Positions 46,010 to 53,988 of a stretch of DNA of 61,975 nt are shown piece after piece; position 1 is the first letter of the stretch, and each line of letters starts with the position of its first letter. The notes under the pieces are model-generated. The model was not told where the DNA came from and made no database searches. It was given only the letters and a program-made list of their open reading frames with translations. This DNA comes from Paracoccaceae bacterium. GTDB lineage: Bacteria; Pseudomonadota; Alphaproteobacteria; Rhodobacterales; Rhodobacteraceae. The position numbers and the translations under genes are program-made. Location of the stretch: positions 1 to 61,975 of the forward strand of contig CANFSY010000004.1 of NCBI GenBank assembly GCA_947449875.1, given 5' to 3'.

Positions 46010-47093
46010 TCATGGCATCACAGCCGCCACGGGCCTGCGCAGGGAATAGAGCATCGCAGGCCCCCCTCCAAAACGCATCAGATTATCGGGTCTGCGTCCG
46101 CGCAGCCCCAGAGCGGTCGCTAGGTCAGCGCGAAAATCGGCGACCTCGACGGGCTTATTCAAAAAGGCACATTTCGGCCAGAGAGCTGTGGCTTGCAGGG
46201 CAAAGCGCTGGCGGGCGCGCCACACCTGCACCCGGTGTTCCGGGTCGCCTGCGGCTCCGCTGAACGCGAACATTCATGACGACGAGGCGATCTGGCGGGC
46301 GCATTTCTCATTTTCTGAGGCAGCGGTGAACTCGGCATCAAACAGCATCCCGCCCAGCCAATCCGGCGCCGCTGGCAGCACTTTAAAGCACGTCACCCGC
46401 CATCATGACGGCATGCTGACTGAAGCGAAGCCACTGCTTGAGTTCAGCCACAAAAGACGGGTCCGCGATCTGGGCGCTGTTGGCCGCGACAATCAGATCA
46501 AGCAGGTTGACCATCTGGAAGAGAGCGGTGACCTGCACCAGATCGACCCCGGGCAGGGCTGCTGCTGCGGCAAGCTTGGTCGGGTCGGCTGGGTTGACCG
46601 TGCTGCCGTCATACCCGGACCGCGTAGACTGCCGCGCCGGAATTGCGTCGAATAGGGCCGCGTCCCGCCCGCTCGTGCCACCTGCAAGGGTGCGGACCGC
46701 GCCGTCCTCGGAGGCATCGAAAACAATCTCTCGGGCCCGCCCCCTTGCGACCATGGCAAGCCCGAGGTTTTCGGGCGCACGGCCAAGGCTTATGAACAGA
46801 TGGTGATGATCTGGGTCCACCACCGGAGTTCTCCGCGAAAGGTCAGGCAGGAAGTCAACACCTGCTGGCCCCGCGCGAAACTGCCAAGCTTGGGTGTTGT
46901 GCCCGTTAGCTGCCAATGTGGCATGACGGATCAGATCGCGGGTTTGCGGCGTTGCGGGCAAGACCTGCCGCGGAGCCGCGGCCTGTGCTGCCATGTCGTC
47001 CGCCGATGCCATCTGCCGCCATCCGAGCCACGCAGCACGCCCCAGTGCCACCGCTCCACCGCCGATCAGCAGCCCCCTGCCGCCCACCGTCAC
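46010..47093 (-). pseudogene. broken nitroreductase-like (Acg-type) flavoprotein gene
   Basis: About 355 codons. The N-terminal part (from GTG 47093 or 47087) reads TPQTRDLIRHATLAANGHNTQAWQF, a nitroreductase/Acg-type FMN region, on through PARQSTRSGYDG and FVAELKQWLRFS. A stop at 46385-46383 (GDVL*) sits at a frameshift; in the next frame APDWLGGMLFDAEF...KCARQIASSS continues to a TGA at 46276-46274, and the frame goes on as DPEHRVQVWRARQRFALQATAL...NKPVEVA to 46010. That is one frameshift and one nonsense codon, so no full-length product. GTG overlaps the stop of the upstream frame (GTGA), so the pair once formed an operon. Confidence 0.8.
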
Positions 47094-48211
47094 AACGTTA
47101 CCTCTGCTCGCCGCAACAACATGCCATCCGGCAAGGCAAAGGCCGCCAAAGTGCCGATGCCAAGCATGGTCAAGGCCAGCACAAAGGCCCAGCCCGCAAC
47201 CGGAATGGTCCAAGCCAGCCCCGCGACAAGGGCGCCAAAGCAGGCCAAAGCGAACTTGCCTGCCAGACCCGCTGGCATCTTCCTTCCAACGGCAAGCCAC
47301 AGCGCGACGCCCAGTACAAAAGACCCCGGCGCGTAGCCCGATAAGATGGCCATTGGGGTGATGATCAGCATGACCGGCAACAAGATGACGCCGACGATTG
47401 TTCGCATCAGAATGAATCCCGATCCGGCCAGCGCCGAAGTCACCAAAAACCCCTACCAGAGCGCCCGACCCGGATGCGCCAGCGCAAGTTCGCGCCAGTT
47501 TTGCACAGCTTTGGGCGCGATCCAGATGACCAGCGCCGCGATCAGACCCGAGATCAGGACCCCCATTAGAAACCCCGTCGCGATCCACCAGAACGGCACC
47601 TTCACCGGCATTCGGTCCTACCTCGCGCTTGCGTCGTATGCGCTGCGCGGCGCGATCTTCACCAGTGTCGGCAGGGCGACCGAGGCGGGCACCGTGATGC
47701 TGGCCGAGTCTACTGTATAGATCGACCGCGCGCCCGCCACCTATGCATTCGGCCCGAACGTGATCCTGTCGCCGACAAGCACCGCAATGGGCCCCTGCAT
47801 CGTCACAACGCCAGCGGTGACAAGCGCATAGCCGCCCACATGGTTCAGCACGACCTAGACCCCCGCAGCCCTTAGGCTGCCGCCCACATCGCCCATCGTC
47901 ACCTCGTATCCCTTGACCGAGGCATCGCCCGCGATGGCCACGCTGACCACAACATTGTAGCCCGCCGCAAACAAGTCGCCTGCGATGGTCGCCCTGACCG
48001 TCACGCGCCGTCCGGCCAGATGCGCGTACTTGCCGACAGGGGAAGCCACATCGACCCAGTTGCCCGGCATGAAGAGGTTGGCGGTCTTTGATCCGGAAAA
48101 CGTCACCGTCTCTCCGGCTTCGTAGGTATCCTGACCGATGTTCAGAACCGAGGTTTCCGAAAATGCCGGGCCGCAGGCAAGGCAAGCGGTTAAAATCAAT
48201 GTGCGAAACAT
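47090..48211 (-). pseudogene. bactofilin-like/membrane protein reading frame with four in-frame TAG codons
   Basis: One continuous frame of 373 codons from ATG 48211 (AAGGAAGG 5 bases upstream) to TGA 47092-47090, interrupted only by TAG at 47857-47855, 47743-47741, 47620-47618 and 47455-47453 (codons 119, 157, 198, 253). No frameshift and no TAA/TGA. A signal peptide (MFRTLILTACLACGPAFS) leads to short G/V-rich repeats (VTVRATIAGDLFAAG, VAIAGDASVKG, VGGSLRAAG) as in polymer-forming/bactofilin-like beta-solenoids, then from about residue 205 several membrane segments (WWIATGFLMGVLISGLIAALVIW, ILMRTIVGVILLPVM). Probably a pseudogene; amber read-through is the alternative. Four bases overlap the nitroreductase remnant downstream. 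Confidence 0.75.
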
Positions 48212-48514
48212 CGCAACCTTCCTTCAGATGCGTGGATCTGCAGCCTGAGCCCGCTTCACCCAAGCCTCGTTGACGCAGATCAGCGCCCAAGTGGCAGGAC
48301 CGAAAAGGCTGCGAAAAGACACAGCGCAGGTCAAAGATCTGCCCCTTTTACGACCATGCGCACTTTTCTCTAAATCGGGACTACCCCGACAGACCCTTGA
48401 TCTAGATGAGTGTGGCGCGGGCCGATTCCGTCCAAAGTGGACCCAGTTCAAATAGCTATTGCCCGATGGCGCTTGGCCCGTTTGCCTTGAATCGGGCGCG
48501 AGCGAGGCTCACAC
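48212..48514. other. 303-bp stretch between the decayed pair and the sigma factor gene
   Basis: No gene is supported. It must hold the divergent promoters of the sigma factor gene and of the broken pair. GGACCCAGTTCAAAT at 48441-48455 reminds of insertion-sequence flanks, but too little is left to call it. Confidence 0.4.
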
Positions 48515-49099
48515 ATGACACCCATGCCCAGACCGCTCGGCCCTCCGGATTGGGGCATTGACATTCTGCAACACCTTGCAGCCCTGCACCGCTATGCCCT
48601 TGGCCTAGCGCGAAATTTTCACGCCGCAGAAGACCTTGTGCACGACACGGTTGTGAAAGCATATGCCAGCATCGATCAGTTTCTACCCGGCAGCAATCTG
48701 CGCGGCTGGCTGTTCACCATCCTGCGCAACACGTTTTATTCCGACCTGCGCAAGCAAAAGCGCGAAGTGGCTGACCCAGATGGTTTTTACGCAGCTAGGC
48801 TTGTCACCCACCCAGAGCATGACTCACGGTTGGCCATGCGCGAGTTTCTGACCGCTTTTCAGCAGCTTTCATCCGAACACCGCGACATCGTTACGCTGGT
48901 CGGGGTGGCAGGGCATTCTTCCGCAACGGCCTCACGCATGATGGGAATTCCAGTGGGAACGGCCAAAAGCCGACTTAGTCGGGCACGCGCTCAGTTAAGC
49001 GCCGCGCTTGATGGGTCAGCCCCACCCCACGCGCTCGGGGATCGCCCGGTAAAGGGGGCGCGCAAGGCACCGCAGGACGGCAAACACCCTTGGCAGTGA
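48515..49099 (+). CDS. ECF-type RNA polymerase sigma factor
   Basis: 194 residues. Sigma region 2 (residues about 18-80: YALGLARNFHAAEDLVHDTVVKAY, LRGWLFTILRNTFYSDLRK) and region 4 (about 115-165: LSSEHRDIVTLVGVAG, GIPVGTAKSRLSRARAQL) are clear. The region 4 wording resembles alphaproteobacterial EcfG-like factors, but no NepR or PhyR gene is next to it. The long basic tail (ARKAPQDGKHPWQ) is unusual. The start has CGAGG 7 bases upstream; a second ATG is three codons on. No anti-sigma factor is visible on either side. Confidence 0.88.
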   Translation: MTPMPRPLGPPDWGIDILQHLAALHRYALGLARNFHAAEDLVHDTVVKAYASIDQFLPGSNLRGWLFTILRNTFYSDLRKQKREVADPDGFYAARLVTHPEHDSRLAMREFLTAFQQLSSEHRDIVTLVGVAGHSSATASRMMGIPVGTAKSRLSRARAQLSAALDGSAPPHALGDRPVKGARKAPQDGKHPWQ

Positions 49100-49224
49100 C
49101 ACAATACACGGCAGACCTGTTCCCACACAGCCCGCAGCACCGCCGGTGCAACCCTTTGCCGTCTTGCGCGTTGTGTCTTTGCCACCAGATGGCGCTTGGC
49201 TGTCTGCTTTGAAAGGAGAGCGCG

Positions 49225-50265
49225 ATGCGCAAACTTACCCTGCCCGTGATGATGGCGGCCAGCCTGATCCTTGCGGCCCCGGTTCGGGCCGACACCAGCC
49301 TTGGCGATATGGTCAACAGTCTGGCGCAAACCCTACTGACGCCGGAACTGGACAAGCGCGCCTATATCGCGGCGCAAAACGCCAATACGCCGCGCGCCTA
49401 TCGTGACTATCTGCTTCAATATCCCAAAGGCATCTACCGCGGCAATGCGATGTCGGCCTTGGCGGCCTTGGGCGAAGGGGTGGATCCCTCACAGCCTTAT
49501 CCGCCCCAAGATGGCAATATCCAGCCCCCCGCGCAGCAAGAGGCGGCCTTGGGTCTGCGCCTATCGGAAAAAATCGCAATCCAGCGCCGTCTGAAGTCCC
49601 TAGGCTATCCCACCCACGGTACGGACGGGATTTATGGCCCCAACACGCGCCGGGCGATTTCCAATTGGCAAAGTGCCAACCGCCAGCCGGTGACAGCCTA
49701 TCTGACCGAAACACAGGCCCGTCTGCTGTTGGGCAAGACCGGCCCCGTTGTCACCCCGCCGCGCGACGATGGGGGCGGTCTTGTTTCGTCAGCACAGGTC
49801 GAAGCCGCGCTGGGCCTAACGCGCAGCCAGCGGATTGAGATTCAGCGGCAATTGACGGCGATCGGTTACAACACCGGCATCGCGGATGGACTATGGGGAT
49901 CAAACACCCGCACCGCCATCGCCAGATGGCAGACCCGCAACAGCCAGACCGCAACCGGCTATGTCACCGGCCCGCAAGTTCGCCTGATCGCGCGGCAGGC
50001 CGGTCAAACTGGCGGGCCACCGCCCTTGGACGCCGCTGGTAATGCCGCTTTGGAAGAAAGCCTGTTGAACCTGATGCCCGACGAGAAGGCCGACCTGCAG
50101 CAGCGTCTGACGCGCTTGGGCTATACCATCTACAGCACCAACGGCGTCTTTGGGCGCACCTCTCGCACGGCGATTGGAAACTGGCAGAGCGACGAGGGGT
50201 TGGCGGTGACGGGCTATCTGACTGCCGATCAGGTGCGCACCATCCGGGTTGAAACGGGCGGGTAA
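49225..50265 (+). CDS. secreted protein with three peptidoglycan-binding (PG_binding_1) repeats
   Basis: 346 residues with a signal peptide (MRKLTLPVMMAASLILAAPVRA). Three PG_binding_1 repeats of about 60 residues begin near 115, 205 and 292: IAIQRRLKSLGYPTHGTDGIYGPNTRRAISNWQ, then IEIQRQLTAIGYNTGIADGLWGSNTR and DLQQRLTRLGYTIYSTNGVFGRTSRTAIGNWQ. No catalytic domain is present, so it probably anchors to peptidoglycan or works with a partner. The start has GGAGAG upstream. It is on the same strand as the sigma factor gene, but 125 bp away; whether the sigma factor controls it is open. Confidence 0.85.
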   Translation: MRKLTLPVMMAASLILAAPVRADTSLGDMVNSLAQTLLTPELDKRAYIAAQNANTPRAYRDYLLQYPKGIYRGNAMSALAALGEGVDPSQPYPPQDGNIQPPAQQEAALGLRLSEKIAIQRRLKSLGYPTHGTDGIYGPNTRRAISNWQSANRQPVTAYLTETQARLLLGKTGPVVTPPRDDGGGLVSSAQVEAALGLTRSQRIEIQRQLTAIGYNTGIADGLWGSNTRTAIARWQTRNSQTATGYVTGPQVRLIARQAGQTGGPPPLDAAGNAALEESLLNLMPDEKADLQQRLTRLGYTIYSTNGVFGRTSRTAIGNWQSDEGLAVTGYLTADQVRTIRVETGG

Positions 50266-50336
50266 AGCGGCGGGCTGCGGCGCTAGCGTCATGACGGCCA
50301 CCTTGGGCAGGTTGCTTGCACTTTGCCCAAGGTCGC

Positions 50337-50930
50337 TTAGCGCGCGGTTGATCTTACCCACGCCACGGCCTCGCCCAGCACCAACTGGGTTGCCGCATCA
50401 AAGGCCGCCACGACGGTCTGGGTCTGGGTGTTGGCGGCAAGGCTTGTCTGCTCAAAGCGGCGGGTGGCCAGCAAGGTGCGATCGGCCTCGCGCAGCAAGG
50501 TCAGGGTTAGGCCGATGCGGATAAGGGGTTCGGCTTGGTCGGGCAGGGGGATCTCTGCCTGAAACGCGGTCAGTTCGACCAAAAGCACATAATCGGGCAC
50601 CAGCCCCGCCCCATCGCGCCCGACCAGCCGAAAGCCGCTAGCGTTTTGCAGCGAACCCACCAAAAGCGTCTGCATCAGCTGCGGCGCGGGATCGACCCAG
50701 CGGCCCTTGGGCAGGTATTGCGCTTGCAAGGGGTTGGGCTTGATCAGGATGCGGTCGGTCGCCAAAGCGCCGCTGGCGGTTGGCAGTTCGACCACCAGAT
50801 GCCGCGCCGAGGCTGCGCCGGCGGCAATCGGCAGGGGTTGCAATGTATAGGCATCTAGCGGGGCTGCGGCTTTGCCGATCACGCCGCAAGACGCAAGCAG
50901 GGCAAGCAAGATCAGGGCAAGTCGGGTCAT
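50337..50930 (-). CDS. ABC-type transport auxiliary lipoprotein of an MCE system
   Basis: 197 residues. A lipobox is visible (LLALLASCGV, lipid anchor on Cys15), and the rest fits the ABC-type auxiliary lipoprotein family (PqiC/MlaC-adjacent family PF03886-like): PLDAYTLQPLP at the start of the mature part, RHLVVELPTASGALATDRILIKPNP, and the C-terminal TQTVVAAFDAATQLVLGEAVAWV. It lies 7 bp after the MCE gene and is the last gene of the four-gene operon. It is expected in the outer or inner membrane facing the periplasm. A role as periplasmic partner for lipid movement is inferred. Confidence 0.85.
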   Translation of the reverse strand: MTRLALILLALLASCGVIGKAAAPLDAYTLQPLPIAAGAASARHLVVELPTASGALATDRILIKPNPLQAQYLPKGRWVDPAPQLMQTLLVGSLQNASGFRLVGRDGAGLVPDYVLLVELTAFQAEIPLPDQAEPLIRIGLTLTLLREADRTLLATRRFEQTSLAANTQTQTVVAAFDAATQLVLGEAVAWVRSTAR

Positions 50931-50937
50931 GTCAGCC

Positions 50938-51819
50938 TCATCTGGTGTAATCGGGGGTGCGGTTGCCAAGAAAGAAACGTGTGGGGTCGCGGCGGATTTC
51001 GGCGGTCAGGGCCGAAAGATCGCCCACCAGCCGCAAGGCTTGGGCCGACAGGCTGGTGATCTGCGGCAGTCCCTTTGCGGCAAAGCGGTCAGCATGGGCC
51101 AGCACGCTGCGGGCATCGGTCACTGCGCTGTGCGCTTCGGTCAGGGTCGCATCAGCTTGGGCGGCCAGCCCGTCCAGATTGGTCGAGAAGGCGAAAATCC
51201 GGTCAGACGCCTTGGAAAAGCTGACCGAGGCTTTGGCCAGTTCATCCATGATGCTATCCAGCTTGTCTGAGGCCTGAGTAAAATTTGCCAGAATGCGCGT
51301 GACGTTTTGTGCATTTTCCGGCGTCGTAAACCCGCCCATGTCGTTCAGCACCGAAATCGCCTGCGCCAGAAGATCGGGCGCATCGGCCAGAAGGCCCTGA
51401 ACGACCGTGGGTTTTGAAGGGATCTCGGCCACGCCGGTCAAAGGATCGGCCGTGAGGGCCGCGGCGTAGGGCGCGCCGCCCTCAAGCCCCACATAGGCCA
51501 CGCCGGTCACGCCTTGCGAGGCCAGCGTCGCCTCGGTTCCAACCCGAATGGGGGTGGCGGCCGCAACTTCGATGCGCACCCGAACCAGCGATCCGTTGGT
51601 GCGGTCAAGCGCGATGGTGAGCACCTTGCCCACGTTGACGCCGTTGAAGGTGACGATCGAGGATTGGTCAAGGCCTGACACCTGATCGAACAGAATGTCG
51701 TACTGCGTATAGGTTTTGTTGATCTGAACCTTGGCCAGCCAGACAAAAAAGCCAAGCCCTGCAAATATGACCAAAAGAGTAAAGGCGCCGATCAGGACAA
51801 AGTTGGCTTTGGTTTCCAT
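50938..51819 (-). CDS. MlaD-like MCE-domain protein
   Basis: 293 residues. An N-terminal transmembrane anchor (NFVLIGAFTLLVIFAGLGFFVWLA) is followed by one MCE domain (YDILFDQVSGLDQSSIVTFNGVNVGKV, TLASQGVTGVAYVGLEGG), and then a long helical tail (residues about 150-290). MCE proteins form hexameric tubes or rings that carry lipids across the periplasm. One MCE domain plus a tail fits MlaD/Mce-type, not the multi-domain PqiB or YebT. Second-last gene of the operon; 3 bp after the ATPase gene. Confidence 0.9.
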   Translation of the reverse strand: METKANFVLIGAFTLLVIFAGLGFFVWLAKVQINKTYTQYDILFDQVSGLDQSSIVTFNGVNVGKVLTIALDRTNGSLVRVRIEVAAATPIRVGTEATLASQGVTGVAYVGLEGGAPYAAALTADPLTGVAEIPSKPTVVQGLLADAPDLLAQAISVLNDMGGFTTPENAQNVTRILANFTQASDKLDSIMDELAKASVSFSKASDRIFAFSTNLDGLAAQADATLTEAHSAVTDARSVLAHADRFAAKGLPQITSLSAQALRLVGDLSALTAEIRRDPTRFFLGNRTPDYTR

Positions 51820-51822
51820 GCC

Positions 51823-52572
51823 CTATCCTTTCAACGCCGCATGTGCGCGGGGCCCGTGGAAGTAAGAATGCACCCAAGGGTCGGTGACGGCCTGCATCTG
51901 GGTTAGCGTTCCGGTCACCTGTACCTTGCCTGCAGCAAGCACGGCGATCCGGTCACAGGTGGCGTTCAACGTGTCCAGATCGTGGGTGACAAGGAACACC
52001 GACAAGTTCAGGGCATGTCGCAGCAGCGTGATGAGCGTGTCGAATTCGGAAGCGGCAATCGGGTCAAGACCGGCGGTGGGTTCATCGAGCAACAGGATTT
52101 CAGGGTCCAGCGCCAAGGCCCGCGCAAGGCCCGCGCGTTTTCGCATCCCGCCAGACAGGGCCGAGGGGTAAAGATCGCCCGCATCCGGTTTTAGCCCGAC
52201 CATCGCCAGTTTCAGATCGGCAAGCGCGCGGCGCAGCGGGCTTGGCAGGTTGAACTGCACGCGCATCGGGGCCTCGACATTCTCGCGCACGGTCAGTGCC
52301 GAGAACAGCGCGCCGTCTTGAAACATCACCCCCCAGCGGGCACGCGTCCGCGTCAGGTCATCTTTCAAAACATCCGCCCCCAGCACGGTGATGTGCCCGG
52401 CGGTGGGGGTCTGCAATCCCACAATGCTGCGCAACAGCACAGATTTTCCTGTGCCCGAAGCGCCCACCACGCCCAAAACCTCGCCCCGAAACAGGTCGAT
52501 GTCGAGCCCGTTTTGCACGAGGGTTTTGCCAAAGCGGTTCACCAGACCGCGAACTTGGATGACGGGCTCCAT
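51823..52572 (-). CDS. MlaF-like ABC transporter ATPase
   Basis: 249 residues. Walker A GASGTGKSVLL, signature LSGGMRKRAGLARALAL, Walker B EILLLDEPTAGLDP and H-loop VTHDLDTL are intact. The GMRKRAG form is typical of MlaF/MKL-type ATPases of MCE transporters. Its start overlaps the stop of the permease gene by one base (TGATG), so translation is coupled. It powers the MlaE-like permease for phospholipid or related lipid transport. Confidence 0.93.
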   Translation of the reverse strand: MEPVIQVRGLVNRFGKTLVQNGLDIDLFRGEVLGVVGASGTGKSVLLRSIVGLQTPTAGHITVLGADVLKDDLTRTRARWGVMFQDGALFSALTVRENVEAPMRVQFNLPSPLRRALADLKLAMVGLKPDAGDLYPSALSGGMRKRAGLARALALDPEILLLDEPTAGLDPIAASEFDTLITLLRHALNLSVFLVTHDLDTLNATCDRIAVLAAGKVQVTGTLTQMQAVTDPWVHSYFHGPRAHAALKG

Positions 52573-53660
52573 CACACGCCCGCCAGCGCAAACAGGATGG
52601 AAAAGATCGCATCGGCCAGAATAACCAGAAAGATCGACTGCACCACCGCGCGCGAGGTCAGCCGGCCAAGGGATTCGGTGTTGCCCGCAACCGCCAACCC
52701 CTGAAAACACCCGATCACCGCAATAATGACGGCAAAGAACGGGGCTTTTGCCAGACCCACGACAAAATGGGTCACATCGGTGCTCAGCAGTCGCGTCAAG
52801 AACATGCCCGGTGAGATGCCAAGCGCATACCACGCCATCAGCCCCCCGCCGAACAGCCCGCCCAGATCGGCGATCACCCCCAGCGCGGGCAGCATCAACA
52901 GCAGGCCCAAAACACGCGGCACAACCAGCACCTCGATCGGGTCAAGGCCCAATGTGCGCAGGGCATCCACCTCTTCGCGCATCTTCATGGCACCGATCAC
53001 CGCCGTAAAGGCCGAGGCCGACCGCCCCGCCACAATAATCGCCGTCAAAAGAATGCCCAATTCGCGCATCACCGAAATGGCGATCAGGTCAACGACAAAC
53101 ACTTCCGCCCCGAACTGCCGCAGTTGCGCCGCCCCCTGATAGGCCACGACGATGCCGATCAAAAAGGCCATCAGCGCCACAATGGCCACAGCATTCAACC
53201 CGCATTCTTGCATGTGAAACACCACAGAAGTCATGCGCAGGCGGCTCGGGTGCAGGGCCGTTTTGCCCACACTGGCCACGATCTGACCTAAAAACCCAAG
53301 AACCGCGGTGACATCCCGCACCGTGGCCACACCTGCGCGCCCGACCTGTTCCAATCGGCCCGTCACCCAGTCGGCGGCGTGCTGGTGGATTGCCCGTCTG
53401 GCGGGCACAGGGGCAGCGGGCAGGGCCGCCTTTACCGCCGCAAGCAGCAGAGTTTGCGACGGTGACGCCCCCGTGACGGTTATTTTGTGCGCCTGCGCAT
53501 GGGTCAGGATTGCCCAAGCTCCGGCAGTGTCCAGCGCCGTGATGGCCGACAGGTCAAGGTCGGTGGCGGGCAGGGCTGGGCCAAGCGCCACGATGCCCGA
53601 AAGGGTATAAGCCCCCTGCAAGATTTCTGGCCGGTTTTCAGGCTGAGGCATAAGACACAT
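52572..53660 (-). CDS. MlaE-like permease with N-terminal STAS domain
   Basis: 362 residues. Residues 1-100 form a STAS-like domain (LQGAYTLSGIVALG, DLDLSAITALDTAGAWAILTHA), which in E. coli is the separate protein MlaB. The MlaE permease part (about 125-362) has the family marks VVFHMQECGLNAVAIVALMAFLIG, VMRELGILLTAIIVAGRSASAFTAVIGAMKMREEVDALRTLGLDP, and five or so membrane segments. The MlaB function is thus fused. It is the first gene of the four-gene MCE operon. The ATG at 53660 is given; one at 53651 is the alternative, neither with a strong ribosome-binding site. Confidence 0.92.
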   Translation of the reverse strand: MCLMPQPENRPEILQGAYTLSGIVALGPALPATDLDLSAITALDTAGAWAILTHAQAHKITVTGASPSQTLLLAAVKAALPAAPVPARRAIHQHAADWVTGRLEQVGRAGVATVRDVTAVLGFLGQIVASVGKTALHPSRLRMTSVVFHMQECGLNAVAIVALMAFLIGIVVAYQGAAQLRQFGAEVFVVDLIAISVMRELGILLTAIIVAGRSASAFTAVIGAMKMREEVDALRTLGLDPIEVLVVPRVLGLLLMLPALGVIADLGGLFGGGLMAWYALGISPGMFLTRLLSTDVTHFVVGLAKAPFFAVIIAVIGCFQGLAVAGNTESLGRLTSRAVVQSIFLVILADAIFSILFALAGV

Positions 53661-53988
53661 GCACGGGTATCAGGATCATTTGGGTCATGTCACAGGGTCA
53701 ACGCAGCCCAGCGCGGTTTGGTTCCCTGCGCTTTGGCCTGACACCCGTGCCCAATTTCAGGGCGCGGTCTTGCTAGGGCCGCCTCAGTTTCACGGTTGGC
53801 CGAAGAAAAGCGCCGTTTGGGGTAACGCCTGCACAGCCCTGCAAGACACAGTGCTGGACGGGCGGCGAAAACCGCAGGCAACCGGCCGGATGAATGCACT
53901 TCAAAGGCCATGGGAACAGCTAAGACGACCGCCCCGCCGCGCAGCGGGGCGATCAAAAGCACTGGCCGCTTTTGCATCAAACCCATTT
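53661..53988. other. 328-bp stretch between the MCE operon and the glucan synthase gene
   Basis: No gene is supported; the open frames are shadows without ribosome-binding sites. It holds the promoter of the MCE operon near 53661-53760 and the 3' end of the glucan synthase message. The hairpin near 53931 (next entry) is the only structure. Confidence 0.45.
53931..53950 (-). terminator. probable terminator of the glucan synthase gene
   Basis: A 7-bp perfect GC stem GCCCCGC (53931-53937) and GCGGGGC (53944-53950), loop of 6 bases, 38 bp after the stop. On the minus strand the following T content is poor (GGTCGTCTT), so termination may be inefficient. Confidence 0.5.

Noticed and set aside
46383-48290. 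635-codon continuous frame on the minus strand
   Set aside because: Only its last 236 codons are nitroreductase; the rest is an out-of-frame reading of the bactofilin-like gene and is Gly/Arg-rich nonsense.
48441-48455. Insertion-sequence end near the sigma factor gene
   Set aside because: Only a 15-base resemblance without inverted partner or target duplication.
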